The notes: generated by a model not told the origin, from the sequence alone. 64,000 bases of DNA from Acidimicrobiaceae bacterium (GCA_026713105.1 JAPOPC010000044.1:57011-121010), one strand, 5' to 3'; positions 16,416 through 27,930 are shown, numbered from the stretch's first letter. Numbers and translations are program-made.

Positions 16416-16964
16416 CTAGTGAGGCGCTACGAGCACGGTCGAAGGGTCGACGACGCCGACGACGGTGATGGCAGTCTGTGCGGGCAGGTTCTCGTCGGAC
16501 TCCGTCAGGGCGTTGATAACCCGCATGCGACCCTGCACCATCACTTCGACTTTGCCGGGCTTGGAGCGGTTCGCAGCAACCGTGAGATAGACGGTGCCGT
16601 GCGCGCCCACGGCGGACCGGTAGTCCATCGAGCCGCTCTCGCCGAGCTTCGCGAACGAGCGCCACAACAAGCCCACGGCAAGGAACACTGCGAGGCCAGC
16701 GGCGATGGCGACGCCCACCGACGCAGCGGTGGAGCGGTCTGCCTGCTTCATGAGGACGCCCGTCCAGCCGAACGCGAACGAGAACGCGGTCAACGTCCGG
16801 ATCGAGAGGAACCCGCTGCTCGGGTCCTCGTCGCCGATATCGACATCAGCCCCGATGCCGAATGCCAGCAGCGCAATCTGCACCAGCAGGAAGAAACTGG
16901 AGATGAAGGCGATCGCATAGAAGATCTGCAGATCGCCGGTCAGAGCCTGCCACCAGTCGCCCAT
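16416..16964 (-). CDS. NfeD-like membrane protein (YuaF type), flotillin partner
   Basis: The 182-residue product has an N-terminal membrane segment, a second pair of hydrophobic helices (about residues 50-105) and a C-terminal OB-fold-like stretch (about 115-182, GAHGTVYLTVAANRSKPGKV through AITVVGVVDPSTVLV). This is the layout of NfeD/YuaF proteins, which are encoded beside flotillins. ATG 16964 has GGAGG eight bases upstream. The operon order, NfeD-like then flotillin, supports joint function in membrane organisation. Confidence 0.85.
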   Translation of the reverse strand: MGDWWQALTGDLQIFYAIAFISSFFLLVQIALLAFGIGADVDIGDEDPSSGFLSIRTLTAFSFAFGWTGVLMKQADRSTAASVGVAIAAGLAVFLAVGLLWRSFAKLGESGSMDYRSAVGAHGTVYLTVAANRSKPGKVEVMVQGRMRVINALTESDENLPAQTAITVVGVVDPSTVLVAPH

Positions 16965-17012
16965 GAGCTGCCTCCTCGCAGGAACTCTACGCGTCGCCTG
17001 AGACGGACTGGC

Positions 17013-17504
17013 CTAGCTGATCCGGCGTTCGGTCAGCCCGCCCGACGGCGTCCAGGTTTCGACCACGAGGTGCTGACGTTCGACCCGCACGAGGACGGCG
17101 CGGGCGATCCTGGCGGTGAACAGCGCCATCGGTGTCGCGTCGTCGATCTCGTGGTGATGGCCGCGCAGGAACGTCTCGAGCTGGGCGTTGTCGGCCGGCA
17201 CGGCACTGCCCTCGATTCGGGCATCACCTGCCTGCAGTTCGCCGCTCTCGGGCGCAGAGTGCAGCCCGAACCGGGGGTCACGCCGCAGGTCGGCGGCCTT
17301 CATCGAGTTGCGGTCCATGCCCAGCCAGAGGTGGCCCTCGCGTATGGGGGCTTCCATGCCTGACATCCGGGGGGAGCCGTCGGCACGGATCGTGGCCATG
17401 ACTGCATGCAGGTGACTCTCGAAACGCCGCTGCATGCGCTGCGCCAGCTCGGGACATGCCGCAGCAAAGTCACCCCAGCTCACGTCACCGCCTTGTGCAC
17501 CCAT
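17013..17504 (-). CDS. Pyridoxamine 5'-phosphate oxidase-like flavin/F420-binding protein
   Basis: The 163-residue split beta-barrel protein has the pattern HAVMATIRADGSPRMSG, then GHLWLGMDRNSMKAADLRRD and DPRFGLH, typical of small PNPOx-like proteins. Many actinobacterial members bind F420 or FMN and act on unknown substrates; true PdxH is longer. The ATG at 17504 has GGGGAAGA upstream. It is divergent from the PQQ-type dehydrogenase gene with only about 60 bp between starts, so the two may share a control region. Confidence 0.85.
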   Translation of the reverse strand: MGAQGGDVSWGDFAAACPELAQRMQRRFESHLHAVMATIRADGSPRMSGMEAPIREGHLWLGMDRNSMKAADLRRDPRFGLHSAPESGELQAGDARIEGSAVPADNAQLETFLRGHHHEIDDATPMALFTARIARAVLVRVERQHLVVETWTPSGGLTERRIS

Positions 17505-17567
17505 CTGATCTTCCCCACCATTGGTCCTGCGTGATTGTGCCTCACCGACATCGGTACCGTCGCCACG

Positions 17568-19043
17568 GTGAAGCTGGCACGTGCGGGAGCGACGTTGATG
17601 ACCGCAGCACTCGTGGTCGGCGCGTGCGCCCTCCCATCCGGCGACCCCGACGGGAGGCTGGTTGTCGAGCAGGTCGATCCGGCATTCGCCGTGACAGCGC
17701 CCCCCGTGACAGCACCGCCAGCGTTGCGGACCGTCCCTCCCCTCAGCACGACACATCAGCCGCCCACTACGGCGACATCGGCAAACTCGACTGGCTCAAC
17801 AGACGCAGCAGGCAACGTCGACAACACGGGCAGCACGGACAGCGCAGGCAGCGCAGGCAGCACGGACGGGGCAGGCAGCACAGACACGGCGCCGGGATCG
17901 ACGACACCGCCCCAGACGAGTGCACCACGAGCCGGCGACGCTGTCCCATCGCTCGCCGAGACCCGGCTTGAACTGGTGCTTGCTGCACACATCGAGGCGC
18001 CGATTGCGTTGGCGGCCCGGCCGGGGACCGGCCAGCGGTATCTCGCCACGCTTACCGGGCAGGTGTGGCTGCTGGACCCTGCCGCGGGCAGCGAGGCTGA
18101 TGCCGACGTGGCTCCGCAGCTCGTGGCCGATATCGGCGTGAGGATCAGCCAAGGCTGCGAGAACGGGCTGCTGGGCATGGCCTTCAGCCCCGACGGCGCC
18201 CAGCTGTATCTCAGCTACACCGACACCGCTACCAACAGCCGGATCGCGGTGATGCCGATGGAGGGCGAGATTCCTCAGACCGAGCGCCGGCGGGTGCTGC
18301 TGGCGCTTGACCAACCGGCGTGCAACCACAACGGCGGCGATCTGGCCTTCGGACCTGACGGAAACCTGTGGGCCGGGTTCGGCGACGGCGGCGGCGCGGA
18401 CGACCGGTTCGGGCACGGCCAAGAGCGCTCCACCCTGCTGGGCACGATGGTGCGCATCGACCCCGACCCGCCGTCGGGGCGCGGCTACGGCATTCCCGTC
18501 GGCAACCCCTTTGCGTCGGGCGGGGGAGCGCCCGAGGTGTGGGCGTACGGCGCACGCAACCCGTGGCGCTTCTCGTTCGACCGGCTCACCGGCGACCTGT
18601 GGATCGGCGACGTCGGCCAGAACCGCATCGAGGAGATCCACGTGCTGCCCGCCGCCGACGGCTGGACGCCAGGCGCCAACCTCGGCTGGCCGCTGTTCGA
18701 AGGCAACGAACGGTTCAGCGGCGGCGAGACGCCGGGCGACCTGGTGTTCCCCGTCTACACCTACAGCCACGACGAGGGCTGTTCGGTGACCGGCGGCTAC
18801 GTGTACCGGGGAAGCACCATTGCGGCGCTCGCAGGCACCTACGTGTTCGGCGACTACTGCACCGGCGAAATCTGGGGCCTAGTCCGCGGCCCCGACGGCA
18901 CAGCCGAGCGCATCGATCTAGGGGTGTCAGTGCCGCGTAGCACGCTGGTGTCCTTCGGCGAAGACTCAAACGGCGAGCTCTACGTGCTCAGCGCAGCCGG
19001 CACGGTCTTCGGTCTCAAGTCAGCCACGCCAAGCAAACGTTGA
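17568..19043 (+). CDS. PQQ-dependent sugar dehydrogenase-like secreted lipoprotein
   Basis: The 491-residue protein starts at GTG 17568 with a lipoprotein signal (MTAALVVGAC lipobox), so it is probably anchored outside the cell. A Ser/Thr/Gly/Asp-rich spacer follows (about residues 65-115). A six-bladed propeller comes next with the glucose/sorbosone dehydrogenase pattern: GLLGMAFSPDG, HNGGDLAFGPDG, YGARNPWRFSFD, IGDVGQNRIEEI and GYVYRG. Family members oxidise aldose sugars or act as aldose sugar binding enzymes with PQQ; no PQQ synthesis genes are visible here. No clear ribosome-binding site is seen. A degenerate copy of the dispersed palindrome begins 8 bp after its TGA. Confidence 0.9.
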   Translation: MKLARAGATLMTAALVVGACALPSGDPDGRLVVEQVDPAFAVTAPPVTAPPALRTVPPLSTTHQPPTTATSANSTGSTDAAGNVDNTGSTDSAGSAGSTDGAGSTDTAPGSTTPPQTSAPRAGDAVPSLAETRLELVLAAHIEAPIALAARPGTGQRYLATLTGQVWLLDPAAGSEADADVAPQLVADIGVRISQGCENGLLGMAFSPDGAQLYLSYTDTATNSRIAVMPMEGEIPQTERRRVLLALDQPACNHNGGDLAFGPDGNLWAGFGDGGGADDRFGHGQERSTLLGTMVRIDPDPPSGRGYGIPVGNPFASGGGAPEVWAYGARNPWRFSFDRLTGDLWIGDVGQNRIEEIHVLPAADGWTPGANLGWPLFEGNERFSGGETPGDLVFPVYTYSHDEGCSVTGGYVYRGSTIAALAGTYVFGDYCTGEIWGLVRGPDGTAERIDLGVSVPRSTLVSFGEDSNGELYVLSAAGTVFGLKSATPSKR

Positions 19044-19050
19044 CGAGACT

Positions 19051-19226
19051 GCGCAGATGTCATAGCTGAGGCGGCGGAAGGGGGCTCTGCGAGGTTGGAA
19101 CCGGTTCCAGAGTGGATGCACGGTGATGCGTCCATGACGTCGGCAAGAAGTGTGGTGAGGTGCGAATCTCTCGCCTGCTGGATTCCCGGAGCAGAGAACT
19201 CTTCCGCCGTCTCAGCGGGGCCAACG
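19051..19226. repeat. Dispersed palindromic repeat, degenerate copy with enlarged centre (copy F)
   Basis: The left part GCGCAGATGTCATAGCTGAGG and the right part AGAACTCTTCCGCCGTCTC followed by AGCGGGGCC correspond to the two arms of the 105-bp palindrome, but the centre is about 70 bp longer and unrelated. It lies between the stop codons of the PQQ-type dehydrogenase and the first propeller gene. Confidence 0.5.
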
Positions 19227-19235
19227 CGGCAGGGA

Positions 19236-21683
19236 CTATTCGGCGTCTGGGTCTGGCTGCCAGTCGCCCCAGGTGACGTCGGTGATCAGGCGGTGCATCC
19301 ACCGAGGCTGGCCGGTCTCGATGCCCCACACGTTCACCCCGCGCCCGCGGTCGCGGAACCAGCCGATCAGCGACTCGATCGAACCTGAGGCGTAGATCAG
19401 ATGGCTGTCGTCCGGCGACCAAATTGCCACCCGCGTCGGCGCCGGCAGCGAATGCACGAGCTCGACGTCGCCATCGGGCGAGCCGGGAGTGTGCACGTAC
19501 AGCGCTTCCCGCTCGGGCACACCGTCGCCGTCGTCGTCGTGCTGGGCGACGTAGGCCGCACGGCCGTCGTCAGACCACGACAGCGCGTTGCCGAGCTGCG
19601 CCAGCGTGGTCACGTCGCCCTCGCCGTCAGCCCGCTGGGTGCGGGCGACCAAGCCCGTCACGTTGCCGTCGTCGTCGCGCAGCATCTCGGTGTAGGAGAT
19701 GTGCGTGCCATCGTGCGACCAGAAAATCCAGCCGTACGCAGACGGCGAAAGCTCGCCGATGAACCGCTTCGAACTCCCGTCTCGATGTGCGACCCACGAC
19801 AGCTCCGGCAGCAGGTAGTCGGTCACTGGGATGTCTGTCTCTTCGCCGTACTCGAGGTACGTGCTGTCCGGCGACCATCCCAGGAACTCCACGTTTCGAG
19901 CGATGCTTACCGGCTCGGCGTCGCCGTTCGGATCGCCGCCGACGGTGCTGATGCGCAACTCCGTCGAGCAGTCGTGCGGATCGAGTGCTTCATATGCGAA
20001 GTGCTTCCCGTCGGGCGACCACGGGTTGACGATGACCACGGTCCATGCGTGGTAGTGAACCGGGCCGATCTCGCGTGTCTCGCTGCCGTCGGCAGATGCG
20101 ATCCACAGGTTCCAGCTCTCGGTGGTCGGGTCGGCCTCGCATTCGTGCGGTGTGGCGTAGAGGAGGTGGCGGCTGTCGGACGACCAGCGCAGGATGATGG
20201 CATCGTCCCCCAGCGTGACAGGCGGGGCGCTGCCGTCGGTCGGCTCGATGCGTGCCTGGTTGACCTCTTCGGACGTCTCGGGGTCGGTGTGCCCGGTGAC
20301 GTAGGCGATGTAGGCGCCGTCATGCGACCAGATCACGTCCCCGATGTCGCCGTAGTACCAGGTTCGGGCATCCATCTGGCCCAGGCTGCGCTTGGGGCTG
20401 CCGTCGACGTCGTACAGCAACGCCTCAAAGGAATCGAGGCGACCGTTGCCATCGGTGTCGGCGATGTTCCACGTCATGAGATGGCTGCCATCGGGCGACC
20501 ACCACGGCCATGAGCCATCGGGGATCAGCAGCTCGCCGGGGCCATCGGGGGTCGCGGTCATCACTCGCTGCTCATCGTCGGCCCACGCCAGCCGCCCGTT
20601 GCTGGGGTTCCATTCCCAGCCTTTGTGGTCGACGGTGCGCAACGTGCGGTCGCTGCCGTCCGCCCGGACCGTGAACAGTGTCGAGCCGATGCCCCCGATG
20701 CCCGATGCCTCCGTGAGCGCCAGGAACGGCGGGCCCTCGCTCTCGTCGTCGGCGCCGGGTCGAACCCGCTCGCCCCTGCTGATCGCTTCGAACGTCGTGC
20801 GTGCGGCGCTGGTGAGCGTCGCGGTGTCGACAGCGGTCCCAGGCGGGCCGGTCGCGAGCGCGACGCGCTCGACCGAGACATCAGACTCGATTGCTGCCAG
20901 CACTGCTTCGGCCGCTGCTTCGGCGGCGATGCCCGCTTCGTCGGCCAGTCCGACGAACACGATCCGTGCCGGCCGGTAGTCCGCGATCAGCGATGCTGTA
21001 GCCGGCGGCAGGCCGTCGGGGGCCGCGGCAGGCGAGAAATACGCGAGAGCGACATCTTCGAATTTCGCAGCGAACAGTCGCGCTGTGTTGACGTCGGCCT
21101 CGTTCCAGCCGTCGGCCACGACCAGCACCACCGTGTCGAGGCCCACGCGCTCGGGTGTGTCCAGCCCGACGCGAGCAGCCGCGGCGGCCGTCTCGGCGCG
21201 AGTGGCCCCGCCCAGCCGCTGTATCACGGCCCACCGGTAGGCCCGGCGCACCGCCGCTGAAAGTTCGTCCATCACCGCGGGCGGCACTGCCTCAGGGCCG
21301 CCGAGGACCAAGACGCGATCAGGCTCAAACGCGCCGATGAGCTCAGCGAGCTCCGCCGGCACGCCGTCATCGCTCAGGCATGCGGCGGCCGCGTTGCGCG
21401 AATGGCGGGCCAGCTCCAGGGCTGCCGTCGTGTCGGCCGCATTCGAGCAGTTCGCCAGGACCAGCGTCAGATTGGGTCCGTGGCGCACGAAATTGGATGG
21501 CTGCGCCTGCGCTGCTGCGGGCGTCGCCAGCACGACAGAACCCAGCAGGGCCGCGAGCGCGACCGCTGCCGCAGCGGTTCGCGAACGCCACGCGTTCTGG
21601 CGCGCCTTGCGCCGATCCGACTGACAGCCCGTCTGCCGACCCGGCGCTTCGTGAGGGCTCATGTGCACGTGTGCGGTCTTCAT
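19236..21683 (-). CDS. Secreted beta-propeller (TolB/WD40-like) protein, paralogue 1
   Basis: An 815-residue exported protein. The signal peptide ends near TPAAAQAQ. Residues about 45-270 form an N-terminal region with repeated phrases such as EPDRVLVLGGPEAVPP and YRPARIVFVGLADEAG, which look like cell-wall-binding-repeat-2 (PF04122) units. From about residue 300 on there is a TolB-like propeller with many W-SPDG/SHDG-type blades (WWSPDGSHL, WSHDGAYIAYV, WSPDGKHFAYE). The next gene is a clear paralogue with the same plan. ATG 21683 is used; a TTG three codons earlier is possible. Role unknown; surface attachment is inference. Confidence 0.78.
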   Translation of the reverse strand: MKTAHVHMSPHEAPGRQTGCQSDRRKARQNAWRSRTAAAAVALAALLGSVVLATPAAAQAQPSNFVRHGPNLTLVLANCSNAADTTAALELARHSRNAAAACLSDDGVPAELAELIGAFEPDRVLVLGGPEAVPPAVMDELSAAVRRAYRWAVIQRLGGATRAETAAAAARVGLDTPERVGLDTVVLVVADGWNEADVNTARLFAAKFEDVALAYFSPAAAPDGLPPATASLIADYRPARIVFVGLADEAGIAAEAAAEAVLAAIESDVSVERVALATGPPGTAVDTATLTSAARTTFEAISRGERVRPGADDESEGPPFLALTEASGIGGIGSTLFTVRADGSDRTLRTVDHKGWEWNPSNGRLAWADDEQRVMTATPDGPGELLIPDGSWPWWSPDGSHLMTWNIADTDGNGRLDSFEALLYDVDGSPKRSLGQMDARTWYYGDIGDVIWSHDGAYIAYVTGHTDPETSEEVNQARIEPTDGSAPPVTLGDDAIILRWSSDSRHLLYATPHECEADPTTESWNLWIASADGSETREIGPVHYHAWTVVIVNPWSPDGKHFAYEALDPHDCSTELRISTVGGDPNGDAEPVSIARNVEFLGWSPDSTYLEYGEETDIPVTDYLLPELSWVAHRDGSSKRFIGELSPSAYGWIFWSHDGTHISYTEMLRDDDGNVTGLVARTQRADGEGDVTTLAQLGNALSWSDDGRAAYVAQHDDDGDGVPEREALYVHTPGSPDGDVELVHSLPAPTRVAIWSPDDSHLIYASGSIESLIGWFRDRGRGVNVWGIETGQPRWMHRLITDVTWGDWQPDPDAE

Positions 21684-21806
21684 CGGGGCCAAACGTTATC
21701 GCTGGCTCACAGCGGCTCCGTCAACGGGCTGCCATCCGCCCCGGGCCGGTTCTTGGCGCCCTAGTCGTCAAGAACGAGTTGCGATCGAGAACCGGACCCT
21801 CACCGC

Positions 21807-24188
21807 TCAGCGGGGCTGCCACTCGCCCCAAGTGATGTCGGTGACGACGCGGTAGGTGAAACGCGGCTCGCTCGTGGCGACCACCCACGCATCGGAGTCA
21901 CGTCGGCGGTTGATGAACCAGTCCAACAGCAGCTCGGTGGGGCCCGACACGTACCCGAGATAGTCGCCGTCGGGCGACCATCGTCCCCCCAGCGTGACGT
22001 CAGCCAACTCGTACACGAGGGTGGTGTCTGCGCCTGACGAACCCGCGGTGTGGACTGCCAGCGACCGTCGGTCGATGGCGTCGTCGCCGTCGACGTCGTA
22101 GTGCGTCACGTAGGCGAGACGCTGATCGACCGGCGACCATCCCACGATGTTCCCCCGCTCGGCGAGGACTGCCGGCCTGCCAACGCCGTCGGTCCGCTCC
22201 ACCACCGGCCGGGCGCCGATGACGCCGCCCTCGTCGTCGCGCAGGGTCTCGGTGTAGGCCAGATGATCGCCGTCGGCTGACCACAGCACCGGCCCGAAGA
22301 CCGACGGCCTGGCCTCGCCTAGCTCATGGCGGTCGCTGCCGTCGTGGCGCACCACCCACGCATGCTCGCGCAGCGGGACGCCCTGGCCCGCAGTGCCGAC
22401 CGTGACGCCATAAGCCAGGTGCGTGCCGTTGGGCGACCAGCCCACCAGCCGCCCGCCGGCCACCGGCTCGAGCGCAGTGGGCTCCCCGCTGGCGGTCGCC
22501 ACCCTCAGGTGCATCGAGCAGTCGGCTGGGTCGAGCGACTCGTACGCGAGGTGAGCGCCGTCGGGCGACCACAGGTGCAAGAAGCGCCACTGGATGCGGT
22601 CGATGAAGCCCAGGTCGCGGGCCTCGCTGCCGTCGAATCGGGCGATCCACAGGTTCTGGCTCTCGTTGCGGCCGTTGCCGTCGCAGTCGCTCGGCGTGGC
22701 GTAGGCGACGTGGCTGCCGTCGGGCGACCAGCCCAGGAACGTGACATCTTCGCCGAGCGTGACCGTCGGGGCGCTCCCGTCGACGGTGTCGATGCGGGCG
22801 TGCAGCGCCGTTTCTCCCGAGGCGACATCGAATGACTGGGCGACGTACGCGAAGCGCTTGCTGTCGGGCGACCAGCTCGCGAGCGGCAGATCCGAGAAGA
22901 GGAAGGTGCGGTAGTCGACAAAGCCCAGATGCTGCGGCGGGCCGCCATCGGCGCTGCCGAGGTGGGCTTCGATGCTGTTGCGCCGACCCTGCGCGGGGAA
23001 CCCTCCGAATCTCAAGGTGACGACGTGGCTGCCGTCGGGCGACCACGACGGATATCCGCCGGTTTCGAAGAGAACCTGCTCGTCGCTGCCAGGTGCGGCA
23101 ATCCTCAGGCGCCCGTCGAGGTTGGTCCAGCTCAACTGGCCGTCGCCGGGGTTCCACGACCAGCCTCGGTGCTCCTCTGATCGCAGCTCGCGTCCCGATC
23201 CATCGGCGCGAACGGTCCAGAGCCTCGCACCCACGCCTCCGCCGAGCGGCCCCCGCGCCGTGCTCGCCGCCAAGACGGGCAGCGACCCGGTGTCGAACGT
23301 GGGGCGTTGGTGCGTGCCGCTGACGATGGCGCTGAAGATCTCGCGTGCCGAGGCGTCTGATGGTGATGCCTCGGGGATCGTGAAGACCGGCTCGCCCGCT
23401 TCGGCGACCCGCTCGATCTCGATGTTCAATTCGAGTTCAACGAGCGTGGCTGCGATCGCCGCTTCGGTGGCGGACGGGTCGCCCTCGGCCAGGCCCACGA
23501 TCACGACCCGCGCCGGCCGGTAGTCGGCGATCAGCGCTGCGGTCGCGGCCGGCAGCCCATCGGCGACGGTGCGCGGCGAGACGTAGGCGACAACGGCATC
23601 GGCGGTCTGGGCGGCCACGTCGGCTGCAGTGCGGACATCGGCGCCATTCCACCCGTCGGCCACGACGAGCGTGACAGCGTTCGGTCCGACCACCTCGGGA
23701 CCTTCGAGCGCCATGCGTGCGGCCAGTGCCGCAGTCTCGACCCGGCTGGCGCCGTCGAGACGCTCCACCGCAGTCCAGCGGTAGGCGGCCTGCGCGGCGG
23801 CGGTCAGCTCGTCCATTGCCTCGGGCGGCAGCGCCACCTCGCCGCCCACCACCACGATGCGGTCGGGCGCAAAGTCGGCAATGAGCGCAGCAGTCGGCGG
23901 CGACAATCCGCCAGGATCGACGCACACCTTGGCGGCATTGCGGGAGTGGACTGCCAGCGCCTCGGCGACTGCGTTGTCGGCCGGGCCGGGGCAACTGGCC
24001 ACGACCAGCGTCAGGTTCGGCCCGCTGCGCACCAGATTCGGTGCCTGCTGTGCCGCTGCGGGCACTGCGGGCGCAGCGATCACCAGCGCCACAACCAGTG
24101 CCACTGCCGCCTTGGCTGCTCTCCAGCGAGTCGGCTGTCGACGCCTCTCTATCGAAGCCGGCGCTGCAATACCGCGAAGTCTCTCCAC
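21807..24188 (-). CDS. Secreted beta-propeller (TolB/WD40-like) protein, paralogue 2
   Basis: This 793-residue product is a tandem paralogue of the downstream gene. It starts at GTG 24188, with a signal peptide ending AVPAAAQQ. The N-terminal half again has cell-wall-binding-2-like phrases (FAPDRIVVVGGEVALPP, YRPARVVIVGLAEGD) and the second half TolB-like blades (SWSPDGSHVV, GWSPDGSHVAYATPSDC, WSADGDHLAYTETLRDD). Both paralogues end with a matching phrase (ITDVTWGDWQP / ITDITWGEWQP). The 123-bp gap between them holds no obvious promoter. The pair most likely arose by gene duplication and then diverged widely. Confidence 0.78.
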   Translation of the reverse strand: MERLRGIAAPASIERRRQPTRWRAAKAAVALVVALVIAAPAVPAAAQQAPNLVRSGPNLTLVVASCPGPADNAVAEALAVHSRNAAKVCVDPGGLSPPTAALIADFAPDRIVVVGGEVALPPEAMDELTAAAQAAYRWTAVERLDGASRVETAALAARMALEGPEVVGPNAVTLVVADGWNGADVRTAADVAAQTADAVVAYVSPRTVADGLPAATAALIADYRPARVVIVGLAEGDPSATEAAIAATLVELELNIEIERVAEAGEPVFTIPEASPSDASAREIFSAIVSGTHQRPTFDTGSLPVLAASTARGPLGGGVGARLWTVRADGSGRELRSEEHRGWSWNPGDGQLSWTNLDGRLRIAAPGSDEQVLFETGGYPSWSPDGSHVVTLRFGGFPAQGRRNSIEAHLGSADGGPPQHLGFVDYRTFLFSDLPLASWSPDSKRFAYVAQSFDVASGETALHARIDTVDGSAPTVTLGEDVTFLGWSPDGSHVAYATPSDCDGNGRNESQNLWIARFDGSEARDLGFIDRIQWRFLHLWSPDGAHLAYESLDPADCSMHLRVATASGEPTALEPVAGGRLVGWSPNGTHLAYGVTVGTAGQGVPLREHAWVVRHDGSDRHELGEARPSVFGPVLWSADGDHLAYTETLRDDEGGVIGARPVVERTDGVGRPAVLAERGNIVGWSPVDQRLAYVTHYDVDGDDAIDRRSLAVHTAGSSGADTTLVYELADVTLGGRWSPDGDYLGYVSGPTELLLDWFINRRRDSDAWVVATSEPRFTYRVVTDITWGEWQPR

Positions 24189-24232
24189 GAACGCGGCACG
24201 TTACTGACGCTGGCGCCGTACGCCTGACCGGC

Positions 24233-25089
24233 TCAGTTCTGGCCGGCCAGCTTGCGGTTCTTGATCTTGGCCTTGACGTAGTCGCGGTTCATGAACGCAA
24301 TGAAGTCGAGGCTGATCTCCTTGGGGCAGGCCTCGGTGCACTCGCCGTGGTTGGTGCACGACCCGAAGAACTGCTCCATCGTCTCCACCATCGACTCGGT
24401 GCGCTCCCAGCGCTGCGGCTGGCCCTGGGGGATCAGGTTGAGGTGCGCCAGCTTCGCCGAGGTGAACAACTGCGCCGCCGAATTCGGGCACGCAGCCACG
24501 CACGCCCCGCAGCCGATGCACGCCGCCGCGTCGAACGACGTGTCGGAGGCCTCCTTGGGCACCGGAGTGAGGTTGGCATCGCCCACCGCCCCGGTGTTCA
24601 CCGAGATGTAGCCGCCCGCCTCGATGATGCGGTCGAACGAGCTGCGGTCGACCACCAGGTCGCGCACCACCGGGAACGCCTTCGCCCGGAACGGCTCCAC
24701 GGTGATGACGTCGCCGTCGGAGAACTTGCGCATGTGCAGCTGACAGGTGGTGGTGGCCACCTCGTGCCCGTGCGCCCGGCCGTTGATCATCAGGCTGCAG
24801 GTTCCGCAGATGCCCTCACGGCAGTCGTGGTCGAACTCGATCGGCACGCCGCCCTCGTCGATGAGCCGCTCATTGATGATGTCGAGCAGCTCCAGGAACG
24901 ACATGTCCTCGCTGACCCCGGGCGCGTCGAACGTCACGAAGCCGCCCTTGGCGTCGGGCCCGTCCTGGCGCCAGATGCGCAGCGTGAGGTTCAAGGTGCC
25001 GCTCTGGCTCTGCTGGCTCTGCCCGTTGTGCTGGCTCTGCCCGTTGTGCTGGCTCTGCCCGTTGTGCTGGCTCTGCCCGTTTGTCCCGC

Positions 25090-25093
<4 letters not shown>
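24233..25093 (-). CDS. sdhB: Succinate dehydrogenase iron-sulfur subunit
   Basis: SdhB carries electrons from the SdhA flavin to the membrane anchor through three clusters. [16 protein letters not shown] is the 2Fe-2S loop, [14 protein letters not shown] the 4Fe-4S site, and [17 protein letters not shown] the ligands for the 3Fe-4S and remaining cysteines. The GTG at 25093 overlaps the sdhA TGA as GTGA, so translation is coupled. Unusually, the N-terminus starts with four copies of NGQSQH before the conserved strand [13 protein letters not shown]; the family normally starts there. 286 residues. Confidence 0.95.
25013..25084. repeat. 18-bp tandem repeat (four copies) in the 5' end of sdhB
   Basis: CTGGCTCTGCCCGTTGTG occurs four times in a row, the last copy with two changes (CTGGCTCTGCCCGTTTGT). 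On the coding strand it specifies NGQSQH. The unit length keeps the frame, so copy number can change without breaking SdhB. Confidence 0.92.
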
Positions 25094-27017
<1,924 letters not shown>

Positions 27018-27018
<1 letters not shown>

Positions 27019-27089
27019 CAGTGCGCCTCCGCTTCTGCACAGTGTTTGCTGTGGCCTTCGCTGCTGCGCGGGGTGTGTTTGGCGCCCAT
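27018..27089 (-). CDS. Possible 23-codon coupling mini-ORF between sdhC and sdhA
   Basis: An ATG one base after the sdhC stop opens a frame of 23 codons that ends in TGATG shared with the sdhA start. Its last codons (AEAEAH, stop) repeat the end of sdhC (AEAAEAH, stop), with a 15-bp identical run GCGGAGGCGCACTGA that also contains the GGAGG used by sdhA. It is more likely a duplicated gene junction that preserves ribosome re-entry than a real peptide gene. Confidence 0.25.
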
Positions 27090-27090
27090 G

Positions 27091-27930
27091 TCAGTGCGCC
27101 TCCGCAGCTTCGGCCAGGCACTCCAGGCCGGTGGTGTCGTTGATCGGGCAGTCCCGGTTGTCCTCGTCGACCAGGCCGGCCTGCACGAGCACCGGGAACG
27201 ACAGGTTCCCCACCAGGATCACGCCGGCCAGCACGGTGGCCAGGTTGCGGCGCAGGCCGTTGTAGCGCGGGTTGTTGACACCGAGGGTCTGGAACATGCT
27301 CCAGGTGCCGTGGAAGATGTGGACGGCCAGCGCCACGTTCGCCACGACATAGAGGATCGCCACCGGAATGGACGACAGCGACTCCACCACGTTGTGGTAC
27401 GGATCGCCCCGCACGTACGCATCGCCCAGCCACCAGCCCCACGTCAGGTCGGCCAGGTGGAACAGCACGTACAGGCCCACGATGGGGCCGGTCCAGCGCA
27501 TGGTGCGCGAGGCGTAGTTGGCGGCGATGTAGTCGCGCTTCGATTCGTATTTCTTGGCGCCGCCGATGAAGCCGGCCCGCTGCGAGGCCAGCCGGCTGCG
27601 CTCCTTGAGCGTGTACGCCGAGTGCAGGTGCACCAAGAACATCCCGAGCAGCCCGACCCGCATGATCCACAGCACCAGCGTGCGCGGCAGCAGCCCGCCG
27701 CCGAGGTCGCGCAGCGTCTCGGCGTACTCGTACATCCGCGAGGGGCCCTCGTAGAGATGCAGGTTGCCGATCATGTGGACGATCACGAAACCCAGCAGTC
27801 CCACGCCGGTCCAGGCCATGACCCACTTGCGGCCGATCGCTGACTGGTAGATGTTCAGCGGGAACGGCAGCGGGCGCTTGGTTTTGAACACCGGTGCAGA
27901 CCCGGCGGCCTGCGTGGCAGTCGGCGCCAT
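27091..27930 (-). CDS. sdhC: Succinate dehydrogenase cytochrome b subunit (type B anchor)
   Basis: The 279-residue membrane anchor has five hydrophobic helices and conserved His residues for two haems (FVIVHMIGNLHLYEG, LVHLHSAYTLKER, HLADLTWGW, VHIFHGTWSM), the pattern of the b558 family SdhC. No sdhD is present, as expected for type B complexes. The ATG at 27930 has GGAGGAAC upstream and is the first gene of sdhCAB. The complex feeds electrons from succinate to menaquinone or ubiquinone. Confidence 0.94.
   Translation of the reverse strand: MAPTATQAAGSAPVFKTKRPLPFPLNIYQSAIGRKWVMAWTGVGLLGFVIVHMIGNLHLYEGPSRMYEYAETLRDLGGGLLPRTLVLWIMRVGLLGMFLVHLHSAYTLKERSRLASQRAGFIGGAKKYESKRDYIAANYASRTMRWTGPIVGLYVLFHLADLTWGWWLGDAYVRGDPYHNVVESLSSIPVAILYVVANVALAVHIFHGTWSMFQTLGVNNPRYNGLRRNLATVLAGVILVGNLSFPVLVQAGLVDEDNRDCPINDTTGLECLAEAAEAH

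Noticed and set aside
25013..25084. CRISPR-like array
   Set aside because: The repeats are directly adjacent with no spacers, and they lie inside the sdhB reading frame.
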